A stretch of 64,000 nt of DNA from DOZZ01 sp963792655 (lineage in GTDB: Bacteria > Acidobacteriota > Terriglobia > Bryobacterales > Bryobacteraceae), in NCBI GenBank assembly GCA_963792655.1, contig CAWBWU010000003.1:868001-932000 (forward strand). The letters are read 5' to 3'. This document shows positions 35,181-44,446 of this stretch, one piece after another. The translations under genes and the position numbers were made by a program. Numbering within the stretch: the stretch's first letter is position 1; each line of letters begins with the position of its first letter. The notes under the pieces are model-generated. The model searched no databases. It was not told where the DNA came from and worked only from the letters and a program-made list of their open reading frames with translations.

Positions 35181-36260
35181 CTAGAGCGGTAATTGCGCGC
35201 TCGCCGTTACGCTCAGCGGCACGAACTCGCGGCGGTGAAGCTTGGGAAACGCAGCAGCGGCAATCATCACGGCGTTGTCAGTAGAGAGCGCGGGCGATGG
35301 GAAGTAGACCGGTACCGAAGTAAGCCGCTCATGCGCGGCTTGCCGCAAGCCGCTGTTGCAAGCGACGCCGCCCGAGACAATCACAGCGCGCGCATCCACT
35401 TGGTCTGCCGCGCGTCCCGCTCGTTTCAACAGTTCGCGAATGACGGTACTTTGAAAGCTGGCGAGTAAGTCCAGCGTAGGCTGCGGGGTAACGGCGAGCC
35501 ATTGATCGACTGAAGGATGCGGGACGTCAACAAGCAAGCGCCTTCGCGCGCTGGTTTCACTTTGTAAATCGCGTGCCTCCGTCCAGCGCAGCACAGCGGT
35601 TTTCAATCCGCTGAAACTGAAATCCAGCGCGTTGCCCTTCATCTTCGCGTCCGTGAAGCGATATGCGTCGGGTCGTCCAAAAGGCGCAAGCTTATCGATC
35701 ACCGGGCCGCCAGGATAGCCAAAGCCCAGCAGCTTGGCGACTTTATCGAACGCTTCGCCCGCGGCGTCGTCGCGAGTCCGTCCAAGTAGCGCGTAACTTG
35801 AATTCTCCAGCACTCGATAAAGATGAGTGTGCCCGCCACTTACCACCAGCGCTACGGCCGGCAGCTCGACGGGGTGCCCCGCGCCGGCGGCTTCGAGCAG
35901 AACCGCGTGAATGTGTCCTTCGACGTGGTGCACGCCGATCAGCGGCAACTCCGCGGCGAAGCAGATCGATTTCGCATAAGTCAGACCAACCAGCAGCGAT
36001 CCCATCAGGCCCGGGCCAATAGTTACCGCTACAGCATCGAGCGAGCGCCAATCCGCGCACGCCTGCTCCATCGCCGCGCGCACCACCGGTACGATCGCCC
36101 GCAGGTGCTCGCGCGACGCGATCTCGGGTACGACGCCTCCGTAGCGCGCGTGCGTATCCAGTTGTGAGGCCACCGCTGATGAAAGCACGCGCGTCTCGTT
36201 TTCGACGACCGCTGCAGCGGTTTCGTCACACGAGGATTCGATGGCCAGAATGCGCGTCAC
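35181..36260 (-). CDS. tsaD: tRNA threonylcarbamoyladenosine transferase TsaD
   Basis: 359 residues from GTG 36260 (VTRILAIESSCDETAAAV). Transfers threonylcarbamoyl to A37 of ANN-decoding tRNAs with TsaB and TsaE. Metal ligands HVEGHIHA, plus VSGGHTHLY, GEAFDKVAKLLGFGYPGGP and DFSFSGLKTA, are all conserved. An in-frame extension upstream to 36437 has no family match, and GAAGGA just precedes the chosen start. Essential in most bacteria. The gene is intact. Confidence 0.94.
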   Translation of the reverse strand: MTRILAIESSCDETAAAVVENETRVLSSAVASQLDTHARYGGVVPEIASREHLRAIVPVVRAAMEQACADWRSLDAVAVTIGPGLMGSLLVGLTYAKSICFAAELPLIGVHHVEGHIHAVLLEAAGAGHPVELPAVALVVSGGHTHLYRVLENSSYALLGRTRDDAAGEAFDKVAKLLGFGYPGGPVIDKLAPFGRPDAYRFTDAKMKGNALDFSFSGLKTAVLRWTEARDLQSETSARRRLLVDVPHPSVDQWLAVTPQPTLDLLASFQSTVIRELLKRAGRAADQVDARAVIVSGGVACNSGLRQAAHERLTSVPVYFPSPALSTDNAVMIAAAAFPKLHRREFVPLSVTASAQLPL

Positions 36261-36359
36261 TCCTTCAATATGGCATCGGGCACGTTTTAACAGTTGAGCG
36301 GGATTCGTTTCGAGAGGACAATGTGATTTGTCGCAAGAGTAGAATCTCTTGGGAAAGTT

Positions 36360-36530
36360 ATGAAGACTTTGGTGTTCCATGACGGATTCGAGGGCCATGT
36401 CGAGCGGTCGATTGGTCGCGCCAGAAAGCTCGAACAAGGGGAACTACTGGCTCCTGAGAAGATCTTTACCTTCGCCGACCCGCTCGACATGATTGAGTGC
36501 GTCATCGTCGCTCGATCACTCGGGACCTAG
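36360..36530 (+). CDS. Possible small protein of unknown function
   Basis: 56 residues from ATG 36360 with GGGAAAG upstream. Sequence MKTLVFHDGFEGHVERSIGR followed by a basic and then acidic helix, ending in VIVARSLGT. It lies between tsaD (divergent) and the Sel1-repeat gene. The composition looks protein-like, but I recognise no family; it might be an antitoxin remnant. Confidence 0.35.
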   Translation: MKTLVFHDGFEGHVERSIGRARKLEQGELLAPEKIFTFADPLDMIECVIVARSLGT

Positions 36531-36579
36531 AGAAACTCGCGGTTTCTGCGGTTGGCACGCGAATTGCCTTTCCCCTCTC

Positions 36580-37512
36580 GTGAAGCTGTTGCTAGGGGTG
36601 TCTCTTGCGCTCGGGTTCGTTTGCGGCCTGCTCGCCGCAGACTTTGAAGCGGGTAAGCAAGCCTATGAAAAGGGCGATTACGCGACTGCGCTGAAAGAGT
36701 GGGAACCCCTTGCAGAGCAAGGTGCGCCGCACGCGCAGTACAACGTAGGGTTGATGTACGCAAAGGGTCTCGGTGTTCCGGCAGACCTGGCGAAGGCTGC
36801 GCAGTGGTACGAAAAAGCCGCTGAGCAAGGCATCATTCCGGCCGAGTACAACCTGGCGCTGATGTATTCCAGCGGCGAAGGCGTTGCGAAGGATAGTGCG
36901 CAGGCTCTCAAGTGGTTTCAGAAGGCAGCCGAGCGCGGGGATGCGCGCGCCGCTACCGGACTCGCCGCAATGCTGGAGGATGAATCGGCTTTCAAGAATC
37001 CTGTCGAAGCCGAAAAGTGGTACCGCAAGTCCGCCGAGCAAGGCATTGCCAGCGCGCAGTTCAATCTCGCGGTGATGTACGACATCGGCCAGGGCGTAAA
37101 GCCCGACTACGCGGAAGCGGTTAAGTGGTACAAGAAAGCCGCCGATCAAGGCTATGCACCGGCTCTTTGCAACCTGGGCATCCTTTACTACAACGGGCAG
37201 GGCGTAAAGCTCGACCGTTTGCAGGCACAGGAATATTTCTTAATGGCCAAGGCCGCTGGAGAGCCACGCGCCGAGAGCCTGATGCAGTGGACGAACAACA
37301 AGCTCGACAAGAAGCAGCAGCAGCGCGCGAACGAGTATGCAGCGAACTGGAGCTCTGCGCAAAAAGGCAAGCAGCAGGCCGAAGCACCCAAGCCCAACTT
37401 CGATACAGAACCCGCACCCCCGCCTGATTCCATCGCTGCCAAGGCGGATTTGAAACCGGATTCAGCCCCGATGCAAGGCGCCCGACAGCACGCCTGTTCG
37501 CAGCTCCGATAG
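36580..37512 (+). CDS. Exported Sel1-repeat protein, probably the N-terminal half of a fusion
   Basis: 310 residues from GTG 36580, whose first 20 residues form a signal peptide (KLLLGVSLALGFVCGLLAA). Six Sel1 repeats follow, for instance ADLAKAAQWYEKAAEQGIIP and YAEAVKWYKKAADQGYAPAL. Sel1 solenoids bind partner proteins, usually in the envelope. The frame ends abruptly after a disordered Pro-rich linker. Removing one C from CCC at 37481-37483 continues the linker (DSTPVRSSDSQAN) straight into the phosphatase-like gene, so these two are likely one protein of about 701 residues. Confidence 0.85.
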   Translation: MKLLLGVSLALGFVCGLLAADFEAGKQAYEKGDYATALKEWEPLAEQGAPHAQYNVGLMYAKGLGVPADLAKAAQWYEKAAEQGIIPAEYNLALMYSSGEGVAKDSAQALKWFQKAAERGDARAATGLAAMLEDESAFKNPVEAEKWYRKSAEQGIASAQFNLAVMYDIGQGVKPDYAEAVKWYKKAADQGYAPALCNLGILYYNGQGVKLDRLQAQEYFLMAKAAGEPRAESLMQWTNNKLDKKQQQRANEYAANWSSAQKGKQQAEAPKPNFDTEPAPPPDSIAAKADLKPDSAPMQGARQHACSQLR

Positions 37513-37522
37513 CCAAGCGAAC

Positions 37523-38686
37523 ATGGTGCGGCCCGCCGAACTTGCAGCCGATCTTGGAAACTCAGATAAACCGTCGCCCGAGTTACCGCTCGCACCCGTG
37601 ACGTTGAGTTCCCTGCATGCGCCCGTAATTCGCGCCGACTTCAACCGCGGAGCTGTGTGGAGCGGTATTGAGAAAGTTGTCGCCGTCGGCGACCTGGATG
37701 GAGATTACGGGCAGTTCATTGCGGTGCTGCGCTCCGCCGGGTTGATTGACCAGCAGAACCAATGGATAGGCGGCAAAGCGCACCTGGTACAGACGGGCGA
37801 TCTGATCGGACAGGCCGGTTCGTCGCGGGAAATCATGGACCTGCTGATGGTGCTCGAGAAGCAGGCAGCTGCCGCCGGCGGCGCGGTTCATTGCCTCATC
37901 GGCCGTCAGGAAGCGATGAACCTGACCGGTGACTTGCGCCAGGTTTCACCGAGCGAGTACGGCATGTTCCGCGATCAGTCCTCGGCGGCATTGCGCGATC
38001 GCTATTACCAGGCTTACGTAAAGAGCACTCCTTCGGTCGCGCGGATGAGCGAAGCCGAATGGTCGATGCAGCATCCGCTTGGGTTCTACGAGCGCGAGAT
38101 TGCGTTTTCACCGAACGGCTACTACGGGCGATGGCTGCTGACGCACGACGCGGTGGTAAAGATTAACGACACGTTGTATGTGAATGCCGGACTGGGCGAA
38201 CGCGAAGAGAGCATGACGCTCGACGACCTGAACGACCGGGTGCGGCATGAGCTGAGCGACTGGCACATGCTGGATGGCGGCATCGTGATGGATCCCGAAG
38301 GTCCCATGCGCTTCCATGGCCTGAGCGCGGATGGCAAAGAAGGCGAAGCGCATTTGAACCACGTGCTCGATCACTTTGGCGTGAAGCGTATGGTGATCGG
38401 ACACTCCGATGCGGCCTATACGATTCTTCCCCGCTATGACGGGCGCGTCATTCTGATTGATGCCGCGCTGTCGCGCCGGTCCAATAACACGGGCAATGTG
38501 GAGTGCTTAGTGGAGAACAACGGGAAATGGGTTGCGCTGCATCGCGGCGTGCCGATCGAACTGCCGCATGATGAACAGGCCGATCTGCTTCGCTACCTGA
38601 AACAGGCGGCTGCTCTCGATCCTGCGCCTTCCCCACTTGAGGAGTACATCAACCGGCTGCAGGCAAAGAAGAACGCAAGCCTCTAA
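37523..38686 (+). CDS. Shewanella-like phosphatase domain with its metal site lost
   Basis: 387 residues in its own frame; probably the C-terminal part of the Sel1 protein (see the gene at 36580). It aligns along its length with Shewanella-like protein phosphatases. The catalytic motifs are altered: GDxHG is GDLDGD, GDxxDRG is GDLIGQAG, GNHE is GRQEAM, and the later HGG is NAGL; only IGHSD resembles the norm. Neighbouring residues are kept (VVAVGDL, LVQTGDL, NLTGDLRQV), so this is a specific loss of ligands. I infer a pseudo-phosphatase. No signal peptide is present in this frame, which also favours the fusion reading. Confidence 0.78.
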   Translation: MVRPAELAADLGNSDKPSPELPLAPVTLSSLHAPVIRADFNRGAVWSGIEKVVAVGDLDGDYGQFIAVLRSAGLIDQQNQWIGGKAHLVQTGDLIGQAGSSREIMDLLMVLEKQAAAAGGAVHCLIGRQEAMNLTGDLRQVSPSEYGMFRDQSSAALRDRYYQAYVKSTPSVARMSEAEWSMQHPLGFYEREIAFSPNGYYGRWLLTHDAVVKINDTLYVNAGLGEREESMTLDDLNDRVRHELSDWHMLDGGIVMDPEGPMRFHGLSADGKEGEAHLNHVLDHFGVKRMVIGHSDAAYTILPRYDGRVILIDAALSRRSNNTGNVECLVENNGKWVALHRGVPIELPHDEQADLLRYLKQAAALDPAPSPLEEYINRLQAKKNASL

Positions 38687-38721
38687 CCCGGGCGCGTGTA
38701 ACTACCGTGACTACCGTGTAA

Positions 38722-39133
38722 CTAAGCAGCGCGCGAACCGGCTGCCGATAATTGGCGTGCTTTGGGTTGCGACACAGCGTCCCGCAGAGCGCGCGCTGTA
38801 AATGGCTTGTGCAACACGGGAATGTCGCCCCACCCGCCGGTCTGCCGTACTTCCCATTCGCCCAGGCACGTGATGCAAAGCAGTTGCAAATCCGGATTGC
38901 TCCGGCGCAAGCTATTCACCAGTTCCGGCATGCCGGCCTGAAACATCAAGCAGATCCCCAATCAGCATCCCGATCGAGCCCATGTCTTGCGCGGCAGATA
39001 CCACCCATGCATCTTGCGGAGAACGGATCGCAATCACGCGATGACCATCGTGTCGCAGGGCCGCAGAAACGAATTTTAGGACGACAGGTTCGTTATCTAC
39101 TACGAGGACAATTTTGGGTGTAAATTCTTGCAC
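38722..39133 (-). CDS. Single-domain response regulator receiver (frameshifted)
   Basis: About 136 residues. Receiver domain: VLVVDNEP at the acid pair, the phospho-acceptor Asp in MLIGDLL, and the KPF lysine in VLHKPFTARAL. One extra base in the TT at 38949-38950 splits it; without it GDLLMFQAGMPELVNS reads through. There is no output domain, so it probably acts by docking or as a phosphate relay. It lies convergent with the phosphatase and divergent from the photolyase gene. The acid pair is DN in place of DD. Confidence 0.78.
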
Positions 39134-39226
39134 GTCGTTGCTCGCGTTGCAAGCAGTGTTCCGTTGCGTTCAGTTTTACTGTCTGGAATTCCACATCTGC
39201 TCCGCAAAACGCACATCTAACGCCTT

Positions 39227-40777
39227 GTGCGGCGACTTGTCGTTGTTTTAGGGGATCAGCTCACACTCGATTCCGAAGCATTCGAGGACTTCGATGCCTC
39301 GCAAGACTGCGTATGGATGGCGGAAGCCGATGAGGAATCTACCTACGCCTGGAGCCATAAGGTAAGAATTGCCGTTTTCCTGAGCGGCATGCGGCATTTC
39401 CGCGACCTGCTGATCGAGCGCGGAATTCCAGTCGACTACCATCCGCTCTCTTCAACGCGAAGCCCGTCATCGTTAGCCACTGAATTACGTGCGGCAATCG
39501 AAAGGTCCCGCCCGTCCGAGATTGTTGTTGCGGAACCCGGTGAATGGCGCGTTCAGCAATCGATTGCGCACGTCTGTGATGGAACGGAGACACCGCTTCG
39601 AATCGTACGCGACCGCAGCTTTTTATGTTCGAAGGAGCGCTTCAGCGCGTGGGCAAACGGGCGCACTCAATTGCGCATGGAGTTTTTCTATCGCATGATG
39701 CGGGACAACTGCAGGGTTCTGATGGAAGGGGACCAGCCGGTCAAAGGCCGCTGGAATTTCGACCCCGAGAACCGGGCATCGTTCGGCCGCAAAGGTCCTG
39801 GCCGCGTTCCTGACCCGGTGTCTTTCGCTCCCGACAAAATCACGTCCGAAGTATTCGAGCTGATCGAACGGCGCTTCGGCAGCCATCCAGGCAAACTCGA
39901 TCATTTCGATTTCCCGGTCACTCGCGACCAAGCCTTGCTCGCGCTCCAGGATTTCATCCAGCATCGCCTCAGCGCGTTCGGGAAAACGCAGGACGCGATG
40001 TGGACGGATGAACCTTTGCTTTACCACTCACGCCTGTCCTCTGCGCTCAACTTGAAGCTGCTCCATCCGCTCGAGGTGATTCGCGCGGCCGAACAGGCCT
40101 GGCACGACGGCAAGGTACCGCTCGCTTCAGCGGAGGGCTTCATCCGCCAGATCCTTGGCTGGCGCGAATATGTGCGCGGTGTCTACTGGCACCTGATGCC
40201 CGAGTACGAGACGCGCAACCATCTGGGTGCTGCCGTTCCCCTGCCGGACTTCTACTGGACCGGCGATACCGAGATGAACTGTCTGCACAATGCCATCGGG
40301 CAGACTCTCGAGTATGGGTATGCACACCATATTCAGCGCTTGATGATCACCGGGCTTTTCGCGCTGCTGCTTGGCGTGAGGCCGACTGAAGTGCACCTTT
40401 GGTATCTGGCGATCTATGTCGACGCGGTGGAATGGGTCGAGCTGCCGAACACGCTGGGCATGTCGCAATACGGCGACGGCGGTGTGATGGCTTCAAAGCC
40501 ATACATCGCGTCCGGCAAGTACATCGACCGCATGAGCAACTACTGCGGCGCGTGCCGCTATAACCCGGCAGAAGCGACGGGCGAAACAGCTTGCCCGTTT
40601 ACTACTCTCTACTGGAATTTTCTCCTCCAACATCGGAATCTGCTCGAGAAGAACCCGCGCATGCAGATGCAGGTGCGGAACCTGGTGCGCATTGAACCTG
40701 CACGCAAAGCAGCAATCCTGTCGCAAGCCGGCGAGATTATCGGCCGCTACTCCGAGCGGAAAGCAAGCTCTGCTTGA
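39227..40777 (+). CDS. FeS-type bacterial cryptochrome/photolyase
   Basis: 516 residues from GTG 39227. Uses FAD and light to repair UV lesions ((6-4) photolyase of the PhrB class) or acts as a photoreceptor. N-terminal antenna domain VVVLGDQLTL; the C-terminal FAD domain contains WREYVRGVYW and WYLAIYVDAVEWVELPNT. Four Cys that bind a [4Fe-4S] cluster in the FeS-BCP class are all visible: one in TEMNCLHNAI and three in NYCGACRYNPAEATGETACPF. Length is that of the class. It is followed by a coupled SRPBCC-type gene. Confidence 0.92.
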   Translation: MRRLVVVLGDQLTLDSEAFEDFDASQDCVWMAEADEESTYAWSHKVRIAVFLSGMRHFRDLLIERGIPVDYHPLSSTRSPSSLATELRAAIERSRPSEIVVAEPGEWRVQQSIAHVCDGTETPLRIVRDRSFLCSKERFSAWANGRTQLRMEFFYRMMRDNCRVLMEGDQPVKGRWNFDPENRASFGRKGPGRVPDPVSFAPDKITSEVFELIERRFGSHPGKLDHFDFPVTRDQALLALQDFIQHRLSAFGKTQDAMWTDEPLLYHSRLSSALNLKLLHPLEVIRAAEQAWHDGKVPLASAEGFIRQILGWREYVRGVYWHLMPEYETRNHLGAAVPLPDFYWTGDTEMNCLHNAIGQTLEYGYAHHIQRLMITGLFALLLGVRPTEVHLWYLAIYVDAVEWVELPNTLGMSQYGDGGVMASKPYIASGKYIDRMSNYCGACRYNPAEATGETACPFTTLYWNFLLQHRNLLEKNPRMQMQVRNLVRIEPARKAAILSQAGEIIGRYSERKASSA

Positions 40778-41220
40778 AAACAGAGGTGTTCGAAGCCCGG
40801 ACGCGCATTCCGGCACCCGCCGCCGCCGTGTTCGCGTGGCACGAACGCCCCGCGGCACTGCGCGAGCTGATTCCGCCGGGCGCTCCGATCCGGATTGTTA
40901 GCCGGACCGGCGGCATCCGCGACGGGGCAGTAGTTATCCTGCGTGTCGGGTTCGGTATCTTCTCAATCCGCTGGGTTGCGCGTCATCTGGACTACATCGA
41001 GGGCGTCGAATTCACCGACGTCCAGGAGCGTGGTCCCTTCGCTTACTGGCGGCACACTCATCGCTTTCAGCCGGATGGCGCCGGCGCGTGCATTCTGCAT
41101 GACCACGTTGAGTACGCGCTGCCCTTCGGCGTGCGATCGATTGCGCGCGGCCTCGTACGCAGGCAACTCCAGCGCACGTTCGAGTACCGCCATCGCACCA
41201 CTTTCGAAGCGTTCTGTTGA
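40774..41220 (+). CDS. SRPBCC (START-like) ligand-binding protein
   Basis: 148 residues, TTG start overlapping the photolyase stop by four bases. It shows the SRPBCC pattern: FEARTRIPAPAAAVFAWHER at the N-terminus, a beta-rich core and a C-terminal long helix (LVRRQLQRTFEYRHRTTFEAF). Such proteins bind hydrophobic ligands; genes of this type commonly accompany photolyases, possibly to bind a chromophore or a lipid. That role is inference. Confidence 0.78.
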   Translation: MKTEVFEARTRIPAPAAAVFAWHERPAALRELIPPGAPIRIVSRTGGIRDGAVVILRVGFGIFSIRWVARHLDYIEGVEFTDVQERGPFAYWRHTHRFQPDGAGACILHDHVEYALPFGVRSIARGLVRRQLQRTFEYRHRTTFEAFC

Positions 41221-41259
41221 TCGCGCTATACTCTCGCCGAAAGCCAAGCTATTTATTCC

Positions 41260-43381
41260 ATGCGATCGCTATTTTGTATTCTTTTGAGCTGCAGCACGCT
41301 TGCGGCGCAGAGTCCGCTGCGCGGCTTCCCTTCTCCGGACGCTGCGAGCGAACGAGAATGGGAACGCAAAGCGCTGGCCATGCCGGATGCTTCTCGAGTG
41401 GGCCAGTACATCGAGCACATGTCGGCGAAGCCGCACCTGGCGGGAACACCGGCCAGCAAGGAAGTAGCCGAGTATGCCGCGGGCTTGCTGCGTGAGTGGG
41501 GACTCGACACCCACATCGAAGAATTCGAGGCGATGCTGCCGACGCCGCGCAAGCGCACGCTCGAGCTGCTCTCGCCCTCACACTTCACGGCAAAACTCAG
41601 TGAGCCGGTGATCGCGAGCGACCGCACGTCTTCCAGCACCGAATCGATCCCCAGCTTCAACGCTTACTCCGGTTCAGCGGATGTGACCGCGCCGCTGGTC
41701 TACGTCAACTACGGAGTGCCGGCAGATTACGACACATTGAAGCGCATGGGTATCGACGTCGCGGGCAAGATCGTCATCGCGCGTTACGGCGAAAGCTGGC
41801 GCGGCGTGAAGCCCAAGGTTGCTCAGGAACATGGCGCGCTCGGCTGCATCATCTATTCGGATCCGCACGAAGACGGCTACTTCCAGGGTGACGTTTATCC
41901 GAAGGGTCCTTACCGTCCTGCAGATGGCGTGCAGCGCGGTAGCGTGCTCGACATGTCCATTCATCCGGGCGATCCGCTGTCGCCCGGCTGGGCGTCCGAA
42001 AAAGGCTCTCGACGGCTGACCATGGCTGAGCAGAACGTGATGATGAAGATCCCGGTCCTGCCGATCTCGTATGCCGATGCGCAGCCATTGCTCGCGGCGC
42101 TCGATGGACCGGTCGCGCCCGTCGAGTGGCGCGGTTCATTGCCGATCACCTATCACATCGGCCCCGGCGCCAAAGTGCACCTGGGCATTGACATGGATAA
42201 TTCCACGCATCCTTTGCACGATGTGATCGTCAGGATTCCGGGCTCGGAGTTCCCCGATCAATGGGTTCTCTACGGCAATCATCACGATGCATGGGTGGAC
42301 GGCGCGCTAGATCCGTTGAGCGGTGCATCGGCACTGCTCGAAACAGCGCGTACGCTCGCGCAGCTTACCCGTCTTGGGTGGAAGCCCAAGCGAACAATTC
42401 TCCTGGCGTTGTGGGATGGCGAAGAGTACGGGCTGATCGGGTCCACGGAATGGGTTGAGAAGCATGCCGACGAGCTTTCGCAGAAGCTCAGCGTCTATAT
42501 CAACTCCGACAGCAACGGCAAGGGACGGCTGAGCGTCGCAGGTTCGCATACGCTCGAAGAGTTCATGCACGATGTCGCGCGCGACTTGAACGATCCCTTG
42601 AGCGGCAAGCCGCTGCTTGAAGAGGCCAATCAGCCTTCCAAGCGCGCGGCCAACAAAACGCGAATCCCTGAATTCCGCATTGACGCACTGGGCTCGGGCT
42701 CAGACTACACATCGTTCCTGCAGCATCTGGGAATCGCGAGTCTGAATGTCGGCTTCGGTGGCGAAGTCGGCTCCGGCGGAATCTATCACTCGGTGTACGA
42801 CTCATGGGATTGGTACCGGCAGTTCGGTGATCCCGGTTTCCCCTATGGGCGAGCGCTTTCGCAAGTCACCACCGTTTCACTGATGCGACTGGCCGATGCT
42901 CCACTACTGCCGTTTGAGTTCTCGCACTTCACTTCAACGGTTGAGCGCTACGTGAAAGAGATCGAAACGCTGCGCGGCAGTAAAGAACGCCCGCGAATGG
43001 ATCAGGTGAAAGCAGAGCTTGTGAAGTTGAAGCAATCTTCACAGGATTTTGAAACGGCATATCAGAAGGCGCTGCCTGCGCTCGATCAGCGGGCGCCCGC
43101 CGCAACTGGCGCACATCAATCAGGTGTTGTATCAGTCGGAGCGCAGCATGATGATCGCGTCAGGATTGCCCGGCCGCGATTGGTTCCGGCATGCCATCTA
43201 TGCACCCGGCGCATACACCGGCTACGCGGTGAAGACGCTGCCCGGCGTACGGGAAGCACTCGAGCTGAACAAGCTGGACGAATCGAACGATCAGGCAGGG
43301 AAGTTGGCAGGAGTGCTCGAAAACTTGAACCGGCAAATACAAGAAGCAAGCCGCGAGCTAGGGTATGTAAGCGGAGTGTGA
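41260..43381 (+). CDS. Exported M28B metallopeptidase (glutamate carboxypeptidase II-like), one frameshift
   Basis: About 706 residues with signal peptide (MRSLFCILLSCSTLAAQ). It removes C-terminal Glu or Asp, or trims peptides, using two zincs. Zinc ligands: NHHDAWVDGALDPLSG (H and D), DGEEYGLIGS (E-E), SDSNGKG (D) and YHSVYDSWDW (H). A PA-type insertion and a C-terminal dimerisation domain are present. The frame slips in the CCC at 43096-43098; the correct continuation is APPQLAHINQVLYQSERSMM, ending LGYVSGV at 43381. The uncorrected frame runs on to 43440 with unrelated sequence. Confidence 0.88.
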
Positions 43382-43389
43382 AGACGGCG

Positions 43390-43415
43390 ATGGGGCCGCG
43401 GACTGCCGGCCCCAT
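43390..43415. terminator. Bidirectional hairpin between peptidase and ferritin-like genes
   Basis: Perfect 9-base stem ATGGGGCCG (43390-43398) and CGGCCCCAT (43407-43415) with an 8-base loop, between two convergent genes. No long U run on either side. Confidence 0.6.
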
Positions 43416-43444
43416 GCACCGTTTCGGAGGAGCTTACTAACGCT

Positions 43445-44428
43445 CTATGCGCCGGTGTAGTTTACGACCGTAGTATCGGTCGAGTTGTTGCCGGCGGAAT
43501 CGGTCACCTGCAGTTGGAAGATGTAGTAACCGGGGCCACCCTTCAGCATGGCCGTCGGGTTTCTCTTCGTGCTGGTGGTATTGCCGTTGTCGAAGACCGC
43601 ATAGTTGCTGCCGAGTTCGATCTCCCACAGGTACATCAGGCTTCCACCATTCACCGACGTCGAAGCCGATGCATCGAGTTGGACGGTGTTGCTGCTGGTG
43701 GTCAGCATCTTCGGGCCAGCAATTGCTTTAGTCACCACCGGAGCAGGTCCTGGGGTAACGCAACCTGCGACGCCGATAAACTGTCCCGCGATAGCGAGGA
43801 TTTCGGCCATCGTCTTAGGCATATCGAACGCCGACGGGAACGGGATGGTGCCGTTCACCAGGTTCAAGTAACTGGCGTGGCGAGCTTCCACTGTCGCAAT
43901 CGTTGCTGCGGCGGTCAGCAGCGCGGGTGTTTGCACCAGGCCGGCGGCGCCGTCATAAGCCATGACGCCAGTGTTCTCGAGCGCCATTGCAATCTGCAGA
44001 AATTGTTCCGGAGTGCTGTAGTTGAAGTTGTAGCATTCAGCCGGCATTGGCGTGCCGCCCAGGCTCTGAATGACTTTGATCAAGGTCGCGACGTGAGTGT
44101 TTTCGTGATCGCGAATCAGTTGCAGGTAAGGATAAAGCGTGCCACTGACGTTCGTGGGTAGACCGCTAAAGAACGTTGCATTTGAAAAGTCGCTTGCACT
44201 GAACTTCGAAAGGCCCTGGTTGTAGAAGAAAGCTTCCAGGTTCTCGAGCCGTAAGGCGAAGTTCAACAGCGCGAGATCGCTCGCCGGAGGCGTGGTTGTT
44301 GTCTGCGCATCAAGCGTCTTCGTCATCGCCAGCGTCACGCCGCCAGCCATCGCCATCGAGCTAAGAATGAAGCCGCGGCGCGATGCGCCTTTCGCTTCTG
44401 AGGTGGAATTGGATTTGTTATCAAACAT
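43445..44428 (-). CDS. Tat-exported ferritin-like protein with a C-terminal PKD-like domain
   Basis: 327 residues. Tat signal SRRGFILSSM. The ferritin-like four-helix part (residues about 50-220) has a diiron-type ligand set: LENLEAFFYNQ, RDHENTHVATL, ALENTGVMAYD and TVEARHASYLNL. A PKD-like beta domain follows (VQLDASASTSVNGGSLMYLW, YIFQLQVTDSAGNN). It resembles desiccation-related pcc13-62 proteins. Whether it stores iron, removes peroxide, or has some other role is unknown. Next to a second ferritin-like gene on the same strand. Confidence 0.82.
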   Translation of the reverse strand: MFDNKSNSTSEAKGASRRGFILSSMAMAGGVTLAMTKTLDAQTTTTPPASDLALLNFALRLENLEAFFYNQGLSKFSASDFSNATFFSGLPTNVSGTLYPYLQLIRDHENTHVATLIKVIQSLGGTPMPAECYNFNYSTPEQFLQIAMALENTGVMAYDGAAGLVQTPALLTAAATIATVEARHASYLNLVNGTIPFPSAFDMPKTMAEILAIAGQFIGVAGCVTPGPAPVVTKAIAGPKMLTTSSNTVQLDASASTSVNGGSLMYLWEIELGSNYAVFDNGNTTSTKRNPTAMLKGGPGYYIFQLQVTDSAGNNSTDTTVVNYTGA

Positions 44429-44446
44429 GTCAGTTCTCCTCGCTTC

